Assembly: GCA_028274465.1 (NCBI GenBank)
Contig: CM051458.1
Span: 57,091,253-57,155,252, forward strand
Direction of reading: 5' to 3'
DNA from: Plantago ovata
Taxonomy: Eukaryota > Streptophyta > Magnoliopsida > Lamiales > Plantaginaceae
Length of the DNA: 64,000 nt
Part shown: positions 34,450 to 44,276 of the stretch, one piece after another
How positions within the stretch are numbered: position 1 is the first letter of the stretch
Layout: each line of letters starts with the position of its first letter
Position numbers and translations under genes: made by a program
Notes under the pieces: model-generated
What the model was told of the DNA's origin: nothing
The model's database searches: none
The model's input: the letters and a program-made list of their open reading frames with translations, nothing else

Positions 34450-37440
34450 AATACTAGCTTGTACTCTCTGCAGTGATAGTTGTACCCCGAGTTTTTAGGA
34501 TAGAAATTTACGATTATGCCCTTGTTAGTTAGTTTAAATAACTCTTCTTCTAGTCTTCTCTGTACTTGTTCTGCTTCTGTCCTTCTCTCAATTTTATTTG
34601 TAATTCTTCTAACTACAATTCAGTTCAATGTTAGTTTCTGCTTCAACCATTGGTTGAAGTTATTTTCAGTGAATTGTTGTTTCTTATATGGTATCAATCG
34701 CTGAATCGTACAGATTCAAGTTTGTTTTTCGATCCTGTTTGGTTTGGTTTCTTCCGCGTGCATAATCTCTGTTGAATTTTCAGGGTTTTGTTGGTTTCAG
34801 CAAGTTGCTGATTTCTGGAGTTTGTTTGTTGTTATCTGCTAGTAAATCATCTGGATTTCTAGTTGTTTGTGCGTTCAATTTTGCAATTTCAGAAGTTGTT
34901 GGTTACTTGAAACCCTAGTTTTCCCATATTTCCTTTCGATTCAACATGACTACTAAGCCTTTGCCTACTGATGATCCTTCTTCTCCCTATTTCATACATC
35001 CTGGTGATGGATGTGGTACTAGAATGGTTGCAGAATTGTTCGATGGTTCAGATTATCTCGGTTGGAGTTGTAATGTCAGGAATCAGTTGATTATCAAAAA
35101 GAAGTTGGGGTTTATTGATGGCAAGATCACCAAGCCGAAAGATGATGCAGATGAGGTTGATAAAGATGCTTGGGAACGTGCCAATGTTCTGGTATTATCT
35201 TGGCTTCTTAATTCTGTTACTAAGGAAATTCGTAATTCGTTGATGTATTTCACTACTGCTAAGGAGATATGGGATGATCTGAAGTCTCGTTATACCAAGG
35301 ATGATGGTACTCGTGTTTTACATATTGAGAATGAGTTGCATAATTTGTCTCAAGGTAGTAATTCTATAAGTGTGTACTACAACAACTTTAAGGTGCTTTG
35401 GGATGAATTTGTTTCTTTTAGGCCTATTCCTAATGTGAGTGTGCCGGGTGCAAGTGTGATGTATCTACTAAGATGCAAACACTACAGCAGAAGGATGGGA
35501 TATTGAAGTTTCTGGTTGGTCTGGATAAGTCATATAGTACCATAAGAAGTAATTTGTTGTTGGTGATGCCTAATGCTACCTTGTCACAAGTCTATAATCT
35601 GTTGGTTCAAGAAGAAAGTCAGAGGACTTTTAGGTCTGTTACTACTGGAGTAAGTGGAGATGCTATGGCTATGTTAACTCAGTCTTCTGGTGACATGAGT
35701 GGTGTGAATGCAGCAACAAAGTATTACACTAAAGAGAAAAAGCCTCTTTACTGTACATTTTGCAAGAACACTGGTCACACTCAAGATAGGTGCTATGAGA
35801 AAAATGGTTTTCCACCAAACTGGAGAGGTGGAAGGGGTGGTAACAAGAGAGGTCATTACAAGAATCAGGGTAATAGGGCTACTGCAAATGCTGCTGAAGT
35901 TGTTCATGATGACTATGGTTCTGATCAGTCTAGTGGTGCTGGAAATGGACTTGCTGATAATGATTTCATCAATCCTGCTGTTTACAATGAGTTTCTTCAG
36001 TATGCTAAGATGAAGAAGGTGCAACAACAAGACCATCATGCAGCTGTTGCAGTGGTCAAGACTTCCTCAGTTCAACCCTCTATTGATCATACTAGTGCTC
36101 CAAACAGCTATGAAGGTACATTTGCTTTAGCTGTTTCTACTTTTTGCCCTGAATGGATTATAGATACTGGTGCATCTGATCATATGATATGTGATAGATC
36201 TTTATTTACTTCTGCACCTGTATCTGTATGTGTGGATATTCAGTTGCCTAATGGTACAGTAATTCAGGGAACTTTGAGAGGAAGTGTGAAAATACATGAT
36301 TATTTGATATTGCATGATGTGTTGTACGTGCCTTGTTTTTCTTACAATTTATTGTCAGTATCACATCTTACCAAGACAGGTACAGTCAAGGTAAATTTTG
36401 GCTCCTCAACTTGTATTTTGCAGGATGTGCAAAGCCACAGAATACTTGGTTCTGCTGAGCTACAAAATGGACTTTACAAGTTTAAAATGCCAAGTTCTTC
36501 TGATATGTGTAATTCTGTTCCTGTGACAAGTTGCAATTTGATTTCTTGTAATTCAGTTGCTAGTAATAATGAGCTTTGTAAGCTTTGGCATGCAAGGCTA
36601 GGTCATGTTTCTATGAGAAAACTCCGTAACATGCCTTTCAATTTGAAAAACTGCAGTGATAATTTTGTATGTGAAATTTGTCATTTTAGTAAACAGAAAA
36701 AGCTTCCTTTTCCTGAAAGTGTTTCATATGCTTCTTCTCTTTTTGAACTTGTGCATATGGACATTTGGGGACCCTTTTCTGTTACTTCACATAATGGTTT
36801 CATGTATTTTCTCACTGTTCTTGATGATTATTCAAGATGTACATGGGTGTATATGATGAAAACCAAGTCTGAGACAAGATTTCACATTGAAAATTTTCAT
36901 CAAATGGTGAAAACACAGTTCAATGTCTCTATTAAATGTATTAGAACTGACAATGGTGCTGAGTTTCAGATGAAAGAGTTTTATAATAGTACTGGGATCC
37001 TACATCAAACCAGTTGTGTGTATACTCCCCAACAAAATGGGAGAGTTGAAAGAAAACACCAGCATTTGTTACAAGTAGCAAGAGCTCTACTTTTTCAATC
37101 TCATGTTCCTTTAATTTACTGGTCTGACTGTATTTTAGCAGCTACTCATGTTATCAATAGACTTCCTTCTTCTATGCTAAAGGGAAAAACACCATTTCAG
37201 TTGCTTTACAACATGGAACCTACTTATGAGCACATGAAAGTATTTGGCTGTTTATGTTTTGCTTCTACTCTTGCACATAGTAGAAACAAATTTGAAAAGA
37301 GAGCTGTTAAATGCATATTTTTGGGTTATCCTATTGGTACTAAAGGTTACAGAGTTCTTGATCTTAATACACATCATGTTTTTATCTCTAGGGATCTTAA
37401 TACACATCATGTTATTTTCAGTGAATTGTTGTTTCTTATA
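34450..37440 (+). mobile_element. Ty1/copia element G (gag to integrase)
   Basis: This plus-strand copia element lies inside the LINE's 3' UTR. A short 5' LTR (start uncertain, possibly TGTTAG at 34523) ends TTTCTTATA at 34688. A tRNA-Met-like PBS (TGGTATCAATCG) follows, then gag (from 34946), a CCHC knuckle (about 35750-35800), protease ([11 protein letters not shown] near 36155) and integrase ([12 protein letters not shown], then IRTDNGAEF and [12 protein letters not shown], about 36580-37300). RT and RNase H are absent. The last 30 bases (37411-37440) repeat the end of the 5' LTR. It is broken: about one break in coding plus a large 3' deletion. Confidence 0.8.
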
Positions 37441-37513
37441 AAGTACAATACCGATCAAGATGATCCAGGTTGAAACTCAACAAACCATAAACAGCTACAC
37501 AAAAACATTAACA

Positions 37514-37985
37514 CTACAGGTCTTGTAATCTATCACAAAATTGACGAAGTCCTCTATGATGTATGACTCGAGCTTTCACCACTTCAATAATTCGCATACT
37601 CACAGTCGGATCAAGGGTCAGAGGAGATGTAAACTCCAAGTGATTTCGGAGCATCAAAACAGAATAGATCGTTTCAGCAATTGACAACTTAAGGAGTTTG
37701 CATTTCATACCTTTGCCTTTACAGTTCTCTATTACCCAGTTCAGTTCATTCCGCCATTCTCCAAGCTGATGCCTTATATTCATCCACTTCAAAACATCAG
37801 ACCAGATTGCATTCGTTGCAGGGCATTGCAAAAATAAATGTTCCATTGTCTCATTTTCTAGACAGAATGCGCATTTGCCATCTATAGTACCTCCAAACTT
37901 TATCACTCTATCTTTCGTATACAATCGACTCTGGCAACTCATCCATAACGTAAACATGGCTCTTGGCCTAGCAGCATTCCCATAA
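37514..37985 (-). pseudogene. LINE: C-terminal zinc (zf-RVT) part
   Basis: This part encodes the region after the reverse transcriptase of plant L1-type ORF2: FTLWMSCQSRLYTKDRV, a zinc-knuckle-like CAFCLENETMEHLFLQCP, then a helical tail ending at 37514. It is in a different frame from the preceding RT segment, with a frameshift near 37985-38000 (the FYGNAARPRAMFTLW stretch spans the change). It is followed by 3' UTR with no nearby poly-A, because a copia element is inserted there. Confidence 0.8.
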
Positions 37986-39624
37986 AAAGCTTACGCCACG
38001 GGACTTTACTCTTCTCACCCCTTATGCACCAATACACCTTTCTTGTATTATACTTTCCAGAATCAAGAGCTTTTTTCCATCCTTCATTAGTAAGTATTTC
38101 TGTTCTACACTTCAACATTCTTTTCAGGATCCAAGACGCTCCATTCCCAGGTGTAAAGTTCTGCCAATCTGTTTCTTTTAGGTAGACGCTATGGACCCAC
38201 CTGACCCATAATTTATCTGCCTTATTAGCAACATTCCACAACAGCTTTGCAATAGTAGCTTTATTCCATGGTTCCAATTCAATCACATTGAGACCTCCTT
38301 CATTCTTGGCATCACAAATATGTTCCCAAGACACCGGCGCTTTTCTGCTCTCCGCATCCTTTCCTGTCCAAAGAAACACTCTACAGTTTGTTTCAATGAG
38401 GTTAAGTACCGCTTTGGGCATAGGGAATACTTGGCACCAGTAATTTGCCATGAAAAAAATCACACTTCTAATGAGTTGTAATCTGCCAGCATAACTGAGC
38501 AACTTACTGCTCCAATGATTTACTCTAGCCAAAATCTTGTCAATAAGAGGAGTGTAATCTACCAGCTTCAGCTTGCTACTAGCCAGCGGCACTCCAAGAT
38601 ACTTTACGGGGAGTTCACCCAATTTAAAACCAGTTTTGTCAACGATTAACTGCCTATCTTCAACACTTGTGCCCCAAAGTATACTCTGCATTTAGTAGGA
38701 CTAGCCTGTAAACTGGTTGCAGCAGTAAACAATTTAAACTTCTCAATCATGAGCTCTACAGATATAGGATCACCGCGACTCAGAAGCATAAGGTCATCCG
38801 CAAAGCACAGATTTGTGATACCCAAACTTTCACACCTTGGGTGGAAATTGAAATTCGGATCCATTCTCAATTCTTGCAACAACCTGTTAAGGTACTCCAT
38901 AATAATGAGAAATAATAAGGGCGACACAGGGTCCCCTTGCCTTAATACCATTTTAGCAGGCAGCAACTTAGATGGTCTCCCATTCACCACATACCTATAA
39001 GAAACAGTGGAGAAGCACAATATGATCTAGTTCACAAAAACTCCAGGAAATCCCATTTTAACCATAATATCCTCCAAAGCCCTCCATTCCACCGTGTCAT
39101 AAGCCTTTTGAATGTCCATTTGGATGAGGCACCGAGGTGATATACCCTTCCTTCCATAACCCTTCACCATTTCTTGTGCTAAGAAAATATTATCATGAAT
39201 ATTTTTTCCCAGTAAGAATGCAAATTGACTATCATCGACCACTAAATTAATAGCCCTTCCCATTCCGTCCGTTAGAATTTTAGTAATAATCTTCAGCACA
39301 GTTGTACAACATGAAATCGGCCTCATGTCCTTGACAGTTCTTGCCTCCGGTGACTTGGGAATTAATGTCACAAGGGTGCAGTTAACAGCCTTATACAACT
39401 TACCTTCCTGGAAAAATTCTTTGACAGCTGCAATTACATCATGCCCTACAATGTTCCAAGCTTTTTTAAAGAACAAAGCGTTGAAGCCATCCAATCCAGG
39501 GGCTTTCAAATCTCCAATTCTATTCGAAGCCTGTACAATTTCTTTCTCGTCAATTGGTTTAATAAGTTGCAGAGCCTCCTCTCTAGGTACAGTTTTACCT
39601 TTTCTCAAAACCGTAATATATTCT
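37986..39624 (-). pseudogene. LINE: reverse transcriptase
   Basis: This is the plant L1-type RT. In order it shows APGLDGFNALFFKKAWNIVG (about 39480), the VTLIPKSPEA motif, RPISCCTTVLKIITKIL, QMDIQKAYDTVEW, RQGDPVSPLLFLIIMEYLNR (about 38930), catalytic FADDLMLLSRGD (about 38810) and then the thumb PVKYLGVPLASSKL. An in-frame TAG replaces the Trp usual in this family near 39027, another in-frame TAG separates RT from the endonuclease at 39627-39629, and a frameshift lies near 38670-38690. In life it would copy the LINE RNA at the nicked target. Confidence 0.85.
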
Positions 39625-39626
39625 CC

Positions 39627-40552
39627 CTATATCCCAGTAGCTTTTTTCCCTACTAATCCCTTATAGAACGGGAGAATTTCTTCTTCTATAAGATCTTGAC
39701 TGGTAAGTATGTCACCTATTAAAGAAACCAACTTGTGCATTCCCTTTTTCTTAATTTTTTCCTTCATAGATGCAAAGAAGTATGCATTATTACCGTCTCC
39801 AAGTTGCAGCCAGTCCACTTTAGATTTCTGCCTTAAAACATCTTCCTCAACTTGATGTTTGTTAAGTAGATCATCTTTCAATCTCCTGACTTCATCTAGC
39901 AATTCGGGATTGAACATATCTCCCATCAAAGTTTTTTGTGCTTGTTCCAGTTGTGAACTAGCATCCAGAATTTGTTGGGAGACTCGAGCATATTTTCTGG
40001 CCAATTTCCTCATAGGGGCCTGTAATATTTTCAGTTTATTCCAAAGGCGCTGCATTGCTGAATCCCCTCCAAAATTCTGTCTCCAGCTTCTCTCCACTTC
40101 TTGATAGAAATTACTGTCTGTAGCCACTATATTCAAAAACCGAAACATGGAATAATTCACAACTTGCCTCCCTTCACAAACCCCCTTTACCATGGCATGA
40201 TCTGAAATCCCATTGGCACATATCTCAAAAGAAACATCCGCCAATGTAGTAAACCATTCCGGGTTAGCAATAGCCCTGTCGATTCTGGAATATACAAGCC
40301 CATCTGTCTCATGGCAATTAGACCAAGTGTGATGTGGACCACTGGTCTGAGCCTCAAACAGTCCCAAATTGTGCATCATCTGTTCAAAATCTGCAATTTC
40401 ATTCTGTCTCACTCGACATCCTCCAACTCTATCGTCCACATGCAAGACACTATTAAAATCCCCTATGCTTAACCAAGCACCATGCTGTCCGGCTCCAATA
40501 CTTTCCATATCCCTCCAAAGTGGTCTTCTTCTCTCCACAGTATTATAAGCAT
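39627..40552 (-). pseudogene. LINE: endonuclease (5' truncated)
   Basis: This is an apurinic/apyrimidinic-type endonuclease domain of an L1-like ORF2, starting mid-domain (AYNTVERRRPLWRDM). It retains WLSIGDFNSVLHVDDR, YSRIDRAIANPEW and the catalytic SDHAMV. The first part of the domain is missing because the LINE stops at 40552. The open frame running on to 40664 beyond that point is not LINE sequence. Confidence 0.85.
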
Positions 40553-40849
40553 TGTTGGTGTTAAAATATGTCCAGTCCGCATGTACGAACTGGAGCGGTC
40601 TAAGAGCGCGACGAGGCATCAAGGACCGTCCCTCAAGGGGCGCGATCACAGTCAAGTATGTCACTTAAGTGTGGCTCGACCAACATATGGTCCGACCATC
40701 ACTGTGAGGCGCGAGGAGCATCTCTAGGGCTGGAGGAGGACCTTACGTCCCTCCAAAAGAGACTAGGCAGAGCACTACTCGGACTGTGGAGCGCGAGGAA
40801 GGCACGAGGACCCCTGCCGACCACCCCTGGTCGGTCCTTGGGGGGCCGC
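40553..40849 (+). repeat. Tat-like LTR fragment
   Basis: The fragment starts TGTTGGTGTTAAAATATGTC, which matches the minus-strand start of the Tat LTR at 14262 (TGTTAATGTTAAAATATGTC) for about 40 bases and then diverges into GC-richer sequence. It starts exactly where the LINE ends and stops where the CACTA end begins. It is probably the 5' part of a Tat-type LTR inserted into the LINE. Confidence 0.5.
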
Positions 40850-41550
40850 CACTACAAGAAAACAACTTTTTATCGACGGATCGCGTCCGTCGCTAAATGG
40901 AGCGATCCATCGCTATATGGGTTTAGCGACGGATAAGCCGTCGCTAAATAGGACGTCGCAAAAAGTGGCGTCGCTAAATCATTTAGCGACGAATGAGCTT
41001 ATCCGTATCTAAATTTAGAGACGGATAAATTTATCCGTCGCACAATTAGCGTTGACCGGGCAGCCCATGTTTTCTTGAAGTTAGCGACGGATAAGATGAT
41101 GGGTCTCTAAATTTAGAGACGGATGAACTCATCCGTCTCTAAATTTGATTTAAAAAAAAAAATTTATTTCTTTTAATTTATTTAATTCACCTACAATATA
41201 TTAAAATATGAAATTTGAAATTTTTTTAAATGCAATAAAGGGGTGCTGCGAGAATCGAACTCGCGACCTCTCACATTTAGCGGGAATCATACAACTAGAC
41301 CAAACACCCATTTTCTACACGAAAATAATCAAGAAACATACAATACTCGAATGTTACTACTACTACTATCTCTCAAACATAAAGAGTGAGAGACTAAACC
41401 AACCAACAATGAATTAATTTCATGTGCATGCACGTATACAAAACATACACAAAAATTTCACGAGAAGCAGCAAAGGTTTAAATTACGCTTTTACCTGGTC
41501 AAACATTCCACAAGCTTCATCAAGTGCTAAAATAGTTGAACAACAACCTC
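40850..41550 (+). mobile_element. CACTA (En/Spm) element, one end
   Basis: The terminal motif CACTACAAGAAAAC at 40850 is the hallmark of plant CACTA DNA transposons. It is followed by about a dozen subterminal repeats of TCCGTCGCTAAAT/ATTTAGCGACGGA or variants in both orientations (40885-41145), the usual transposase-binding array. A tRNA-Pro-like sequence lies at 41240-41309. No transposase coding is visible. The other terminus is not in the window: an Athila-like LTR interrupts at 41551. Confidence 0.8.
41240..41309 (-). pseudogene. tRNA-Pro-like sequence in CACTA element
   Basis: On the minus strand GGGTGTTTGGTCTAG opens a 70-base tRNA-like sequence. The acceptor stem pairs over 7 bp (one G-U), and the T arm is perfect (GCGAG, TTCGATT, CTCGC). 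The D arm resembles plant tRNA-Pro. The anticodon stem pairs poorly and the base expected to be U33 is not U, so no proline anticodon can be read. It is most likely a captured, decayed tRNA gene. Confidence 0.65.
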
Positions 41551-42752
41551 TGATGAACGAGATTGTCAGACTCAATTAATCAAATAAATTTGTTTTTAGC
41601 TAAAGACAATTCACAACTACAACGAAAACCAAGGCACGTAGTGTAGAAGTAAAATAACCTCGAGTGTCGATCTCTAAGGACTATAACTAGCTTTATCTAA
41701 TTTAACTTAAACTATAAATCAGTAATCAAGCAAAGCACATATTTTTCTTATCAATATAATGGAAGTCAGTGATAGTATGGTCATTCAAAGCAACGGGTAA
41801 TAATCATGCATGAAGTACTTGAAGTTTGTATAGAGATCTATGATCATGAATTGTCCTATGTGTTCCTTTCAATTCAACACTACGAAGATAGATGGCTTAG
41901 ATAGATCAAAGAAATAAAACAATAAATCAAGTCTTAAACGCGCGAAGCCACTCATGCATAATCAAGAACCCTACCTAAGAAATCACATACTATCACCAAC
42001 GATAGATTTAGCTACTCATATTGCAATCAACAAGAATCAAAGCAAGATTGAATGAAAACATGTTGAATGAAATAAATAAAAGCAGAAAAATCGTGAGATA
42101 CAAGTTACCAACGGAGGTTGTCAATCTCCGATGAATTGCTAACCCTCAAGCAAGAATTGAAAATCAAAGATGTCCAATCTCTATGCTAAAGCTTCCAAAT
42201 CAATAAGAAAAAGAGTCTTCTATGCTAATAATTCCCAGAACAGGCTCTGGAGAATTTGTCTCTCAAAATAATGTGAAAAGGTCTAAAAACGTAGAAAATA
42301 GGCAAAGATATATATAGCTGCGGAAACTCCCCAGGCGAACCGCCCCAGGTGCCAGGCGATTCGCCTGGTGTGGGGCGAATCACGCCACGTCCCAGGCAGT
42401 TCGCCTGGGACGTCCAGATCGGTGAGAGTGAGATTTTTGGTCTTCTTTTCCTTTTCGGACTCGAATTTTGCTTTCTAGTGACCTTTAAGCCTTGAAACTC
42501 GTCCCCTAGGCCACAAATCTCATACGGAACCTTCTAGATACACCACGAATGTCCTCGAAACACCAAAACATCGTCCTCTTCATCAATATTGCCCATAAAC
42601 ATACGTTTTTAACCTAAACCTGAAAAATGCAAAGAAAAGGGAAACGTGACACTATTCTAATAAAATGCACTAAAATATAAGCTAAATTAACCTAGAAGAT
42701 AGCTAAATTTTTGAAAAAGACTCGAATGAAAGTGTAAAATACACGTTCATCA
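41551..42752 (-). repeat. 3' LTR of element D
   Basis: The LTR is 1202 bp with inverted ends TGATGAAC/GTTCATCA, like LTR C (57317-58522). On the minus strand the promoter carries four GC palindromes (centres 42400, 42379, 42360, 42339) and then a TATA box (42307-42316). Confidence 0.85.
42307..42412 (-). promoter_or_regulatory. Phased GC palindromes plus TATA, LTR D
   Basis: Four palindromes of core GGCGAN(T/C)CGCC type have centres spaced 21, 19 and 21 bp. The last centre is 23 bp from TATATATA. The same spacing is seen in LTR C. Confidence 0.75.
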
Positions 42753-43072
42753 AACTCCCCAAACCGAACCTTTGCTTGTCCTCAAGCAACAAAGCTAGAC
42801 TCTAATGCAAAAAACCAATGCAACACACAAAATGGAGTCTCATGCCAAATGAAATGAACTAATCTATTGAGTCTATAAAAACCTTATGAACAATGACCAT
42901 ACAAATCATAACATCGATATTGGTTGAAGAATGCCTCGATTGACTCATACACATTCACATATGCACTATGTTAAACAAGATAGTCTCTCGTAACATTCTC
43001 TACCTGGACCTAGTCAGTGATGAATGAAACATGTTAAAATACGAATGGTTGTCCCGCGCCTATGAAACTGAG

Positions 43073-44276
43073 TGTTGGTCCCTTTAAACAATAAGAAAAG
43101 ACTAGAGGGGGGGGGGGGTGAATAGTCTTTTCAAACTTTCGTCGTTTAAAAACTTTCTCAGCAAGTACTTATTACTTTTCAGTAATGAGTTTGCTGATAC
43201 TTAACTTTCTCAGCAGACGCAATTTACTTCTCAGTAACTAGTTTTGCTGATACTTAAAATCGGAGAGCGGAAGTCTATGATACAATAAGTGCTTTGTCAG
43301 TAAGTGATAGTTTCAGCAAGTGAAGTGAGTGACTGTGTACAGATAGATATGCTTTGCTGAAAACTAAATGCAGTAAGTAAATCACACAAACACTTTTTAT
43401 AGTGGTATCTGAGAGTGGCGTAATCTCTCAACTAATCCACTTTGTCCTTTCTAGGACTGAATCCACTAAGACAAGTTTGAGGTTCCTTACAACACCTATC
43501 TAGAGCGATTCAAACAGAAACCAAAGCACACTTGCTTCATTTCCAACCTAACTAGAGAACGAAACCTTGTTCTCCACCAAACTTGAGACTTTTAATCAGC
43601 AACACTATGCTCGATTAAGTTCCCCCTGAATATCACGCCTGAAAGGGTGTATTTTCAGTTAGACAGGTTTGGGATGAGATAACTTAATCATAACTTATTC
43701 AGTTACAACAAGTAATCTAAGAAACAAAACTATGAATACTTTGCAGTAAACAAGTTTGATTGTTTCTGGTGTCAAGACTTGTTCTTGTTCGAAAGAAAGA
43801 AAGAACACTTAACTAATTTCTTAGCCGTGTAAGTTCTACTTCTTCACAAGTAGCTTTTTCAAGCTTTAAGTCTTGGAACGGATCAATGGCAGTAAAGAGT
43901 ATTTGAAGGGTATGTGAGTTTAAGCACAAGTGAGAGTTTGATCACGTTGTTGACACACTTCAACTCTTTGCCGGATGACCTCTATTTATAGTGAAAATAA
44001 GGAGCCGTTTGAATTTCAAATTCTAAGGCTTTTGTTCCTTAAGATGTCACTATCTTGCTTTTGTACTTTCAGCAACGTCCTTTGTTTGTCTTCTAGTCTT
44101 CATGTCCTTCGCGTGCATGCTTTGCATTTAATGCTCATTTGAATGAAATTCAAACAGTAACGTTGGAGCGCAAATACAAGTACTTTCAGCAAGAGGTCAC
44201 AAATGTTCATCAACAAGTGGTCAGTCTCAGTTTCAGCAAGCACAACCTACTCTGTCATTTAGATTTTCACTTATGC
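43073..44276 (-). repeat. SIRE/Maximus-type copia LTR (truncated)
   Basis: Read on the minus strand, the left edge is GGGACCAACA preceded by a C-rich run with CTATTCACC (12 G at 43107-43118 on the plus strand), the usual end of SIRE/Tork-type LTRs. A minus-strand TATA box (TATAAATAG, 43982-43990) supports this orientation. TTTCAGCAAG words recur throughout. The other LTR end is cut near 44276, where a Tekay LTR begins. ORFs here are not credible. Confidence 0.65.

Larger units (their letters stand above)
34262..40552 (-). mobile_element. L1-type LINE, split by a copia insertion
   Basis: This minus-strand non-LTR retrotransposon has an endonuclease, reverse transcriptase and C-terminal RNase-H-like/zinc region encoded from about 40540 down to 37514. 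A 3' UTR runs to 37441. The copia element (to 37440) is inserted there, and more 3' UTR appears at about 34277-34450. A plus-strand run of ten T (34267-34276) represents the poly-A tail. The 5' end is lost: coding starts inside the endonuclease at 40552, where an LTR-like sequence begins. There are at least two in-frame stops and two frameshifts in the coding part, so it is dead. ORF1 is not present. Confidence 0.8.
41551..43072 (-). mobile_element. Athila-like element D, 3' end
   Basis: The 3' LTR (41551-42752) and about 320 bp of 3' internal region lie on the minus strand. Plus-strand edges are TGATGAACG and ACGTTCATCA. The polypurine tract (ACTCCCCAAACC on the plus strand) adjoins at 42753. 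The internal part matches the PPT-proximal region of A and B and stops at 43072, where a SIRE-type LTR begins. It inserted into the CACTA element. The remainder is not in the window, so it is broken or interrupted here. Confidence 0.8.

Noticed and set aside
34522-34540. Exact start and target duplication of the copia element
   Set aside because: Candidate LTR starts (34473 and 34523) gave no matching 5-bp duplication with the right flank at 37441, so no boundary is claimed.
40570-40849. Independent GC-rich gene fragment
   Set aside because: It starts at a Tat-like LTR terminus and shows no open frame with recognisable features.
43107-43118. Run of 12 G as a G-quadruplex regulatory site
   Set aside because: It is the usual C-rich/G-rich stretch of SIRE-type LTR ends. 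Its length may also be affected by sequencing error.
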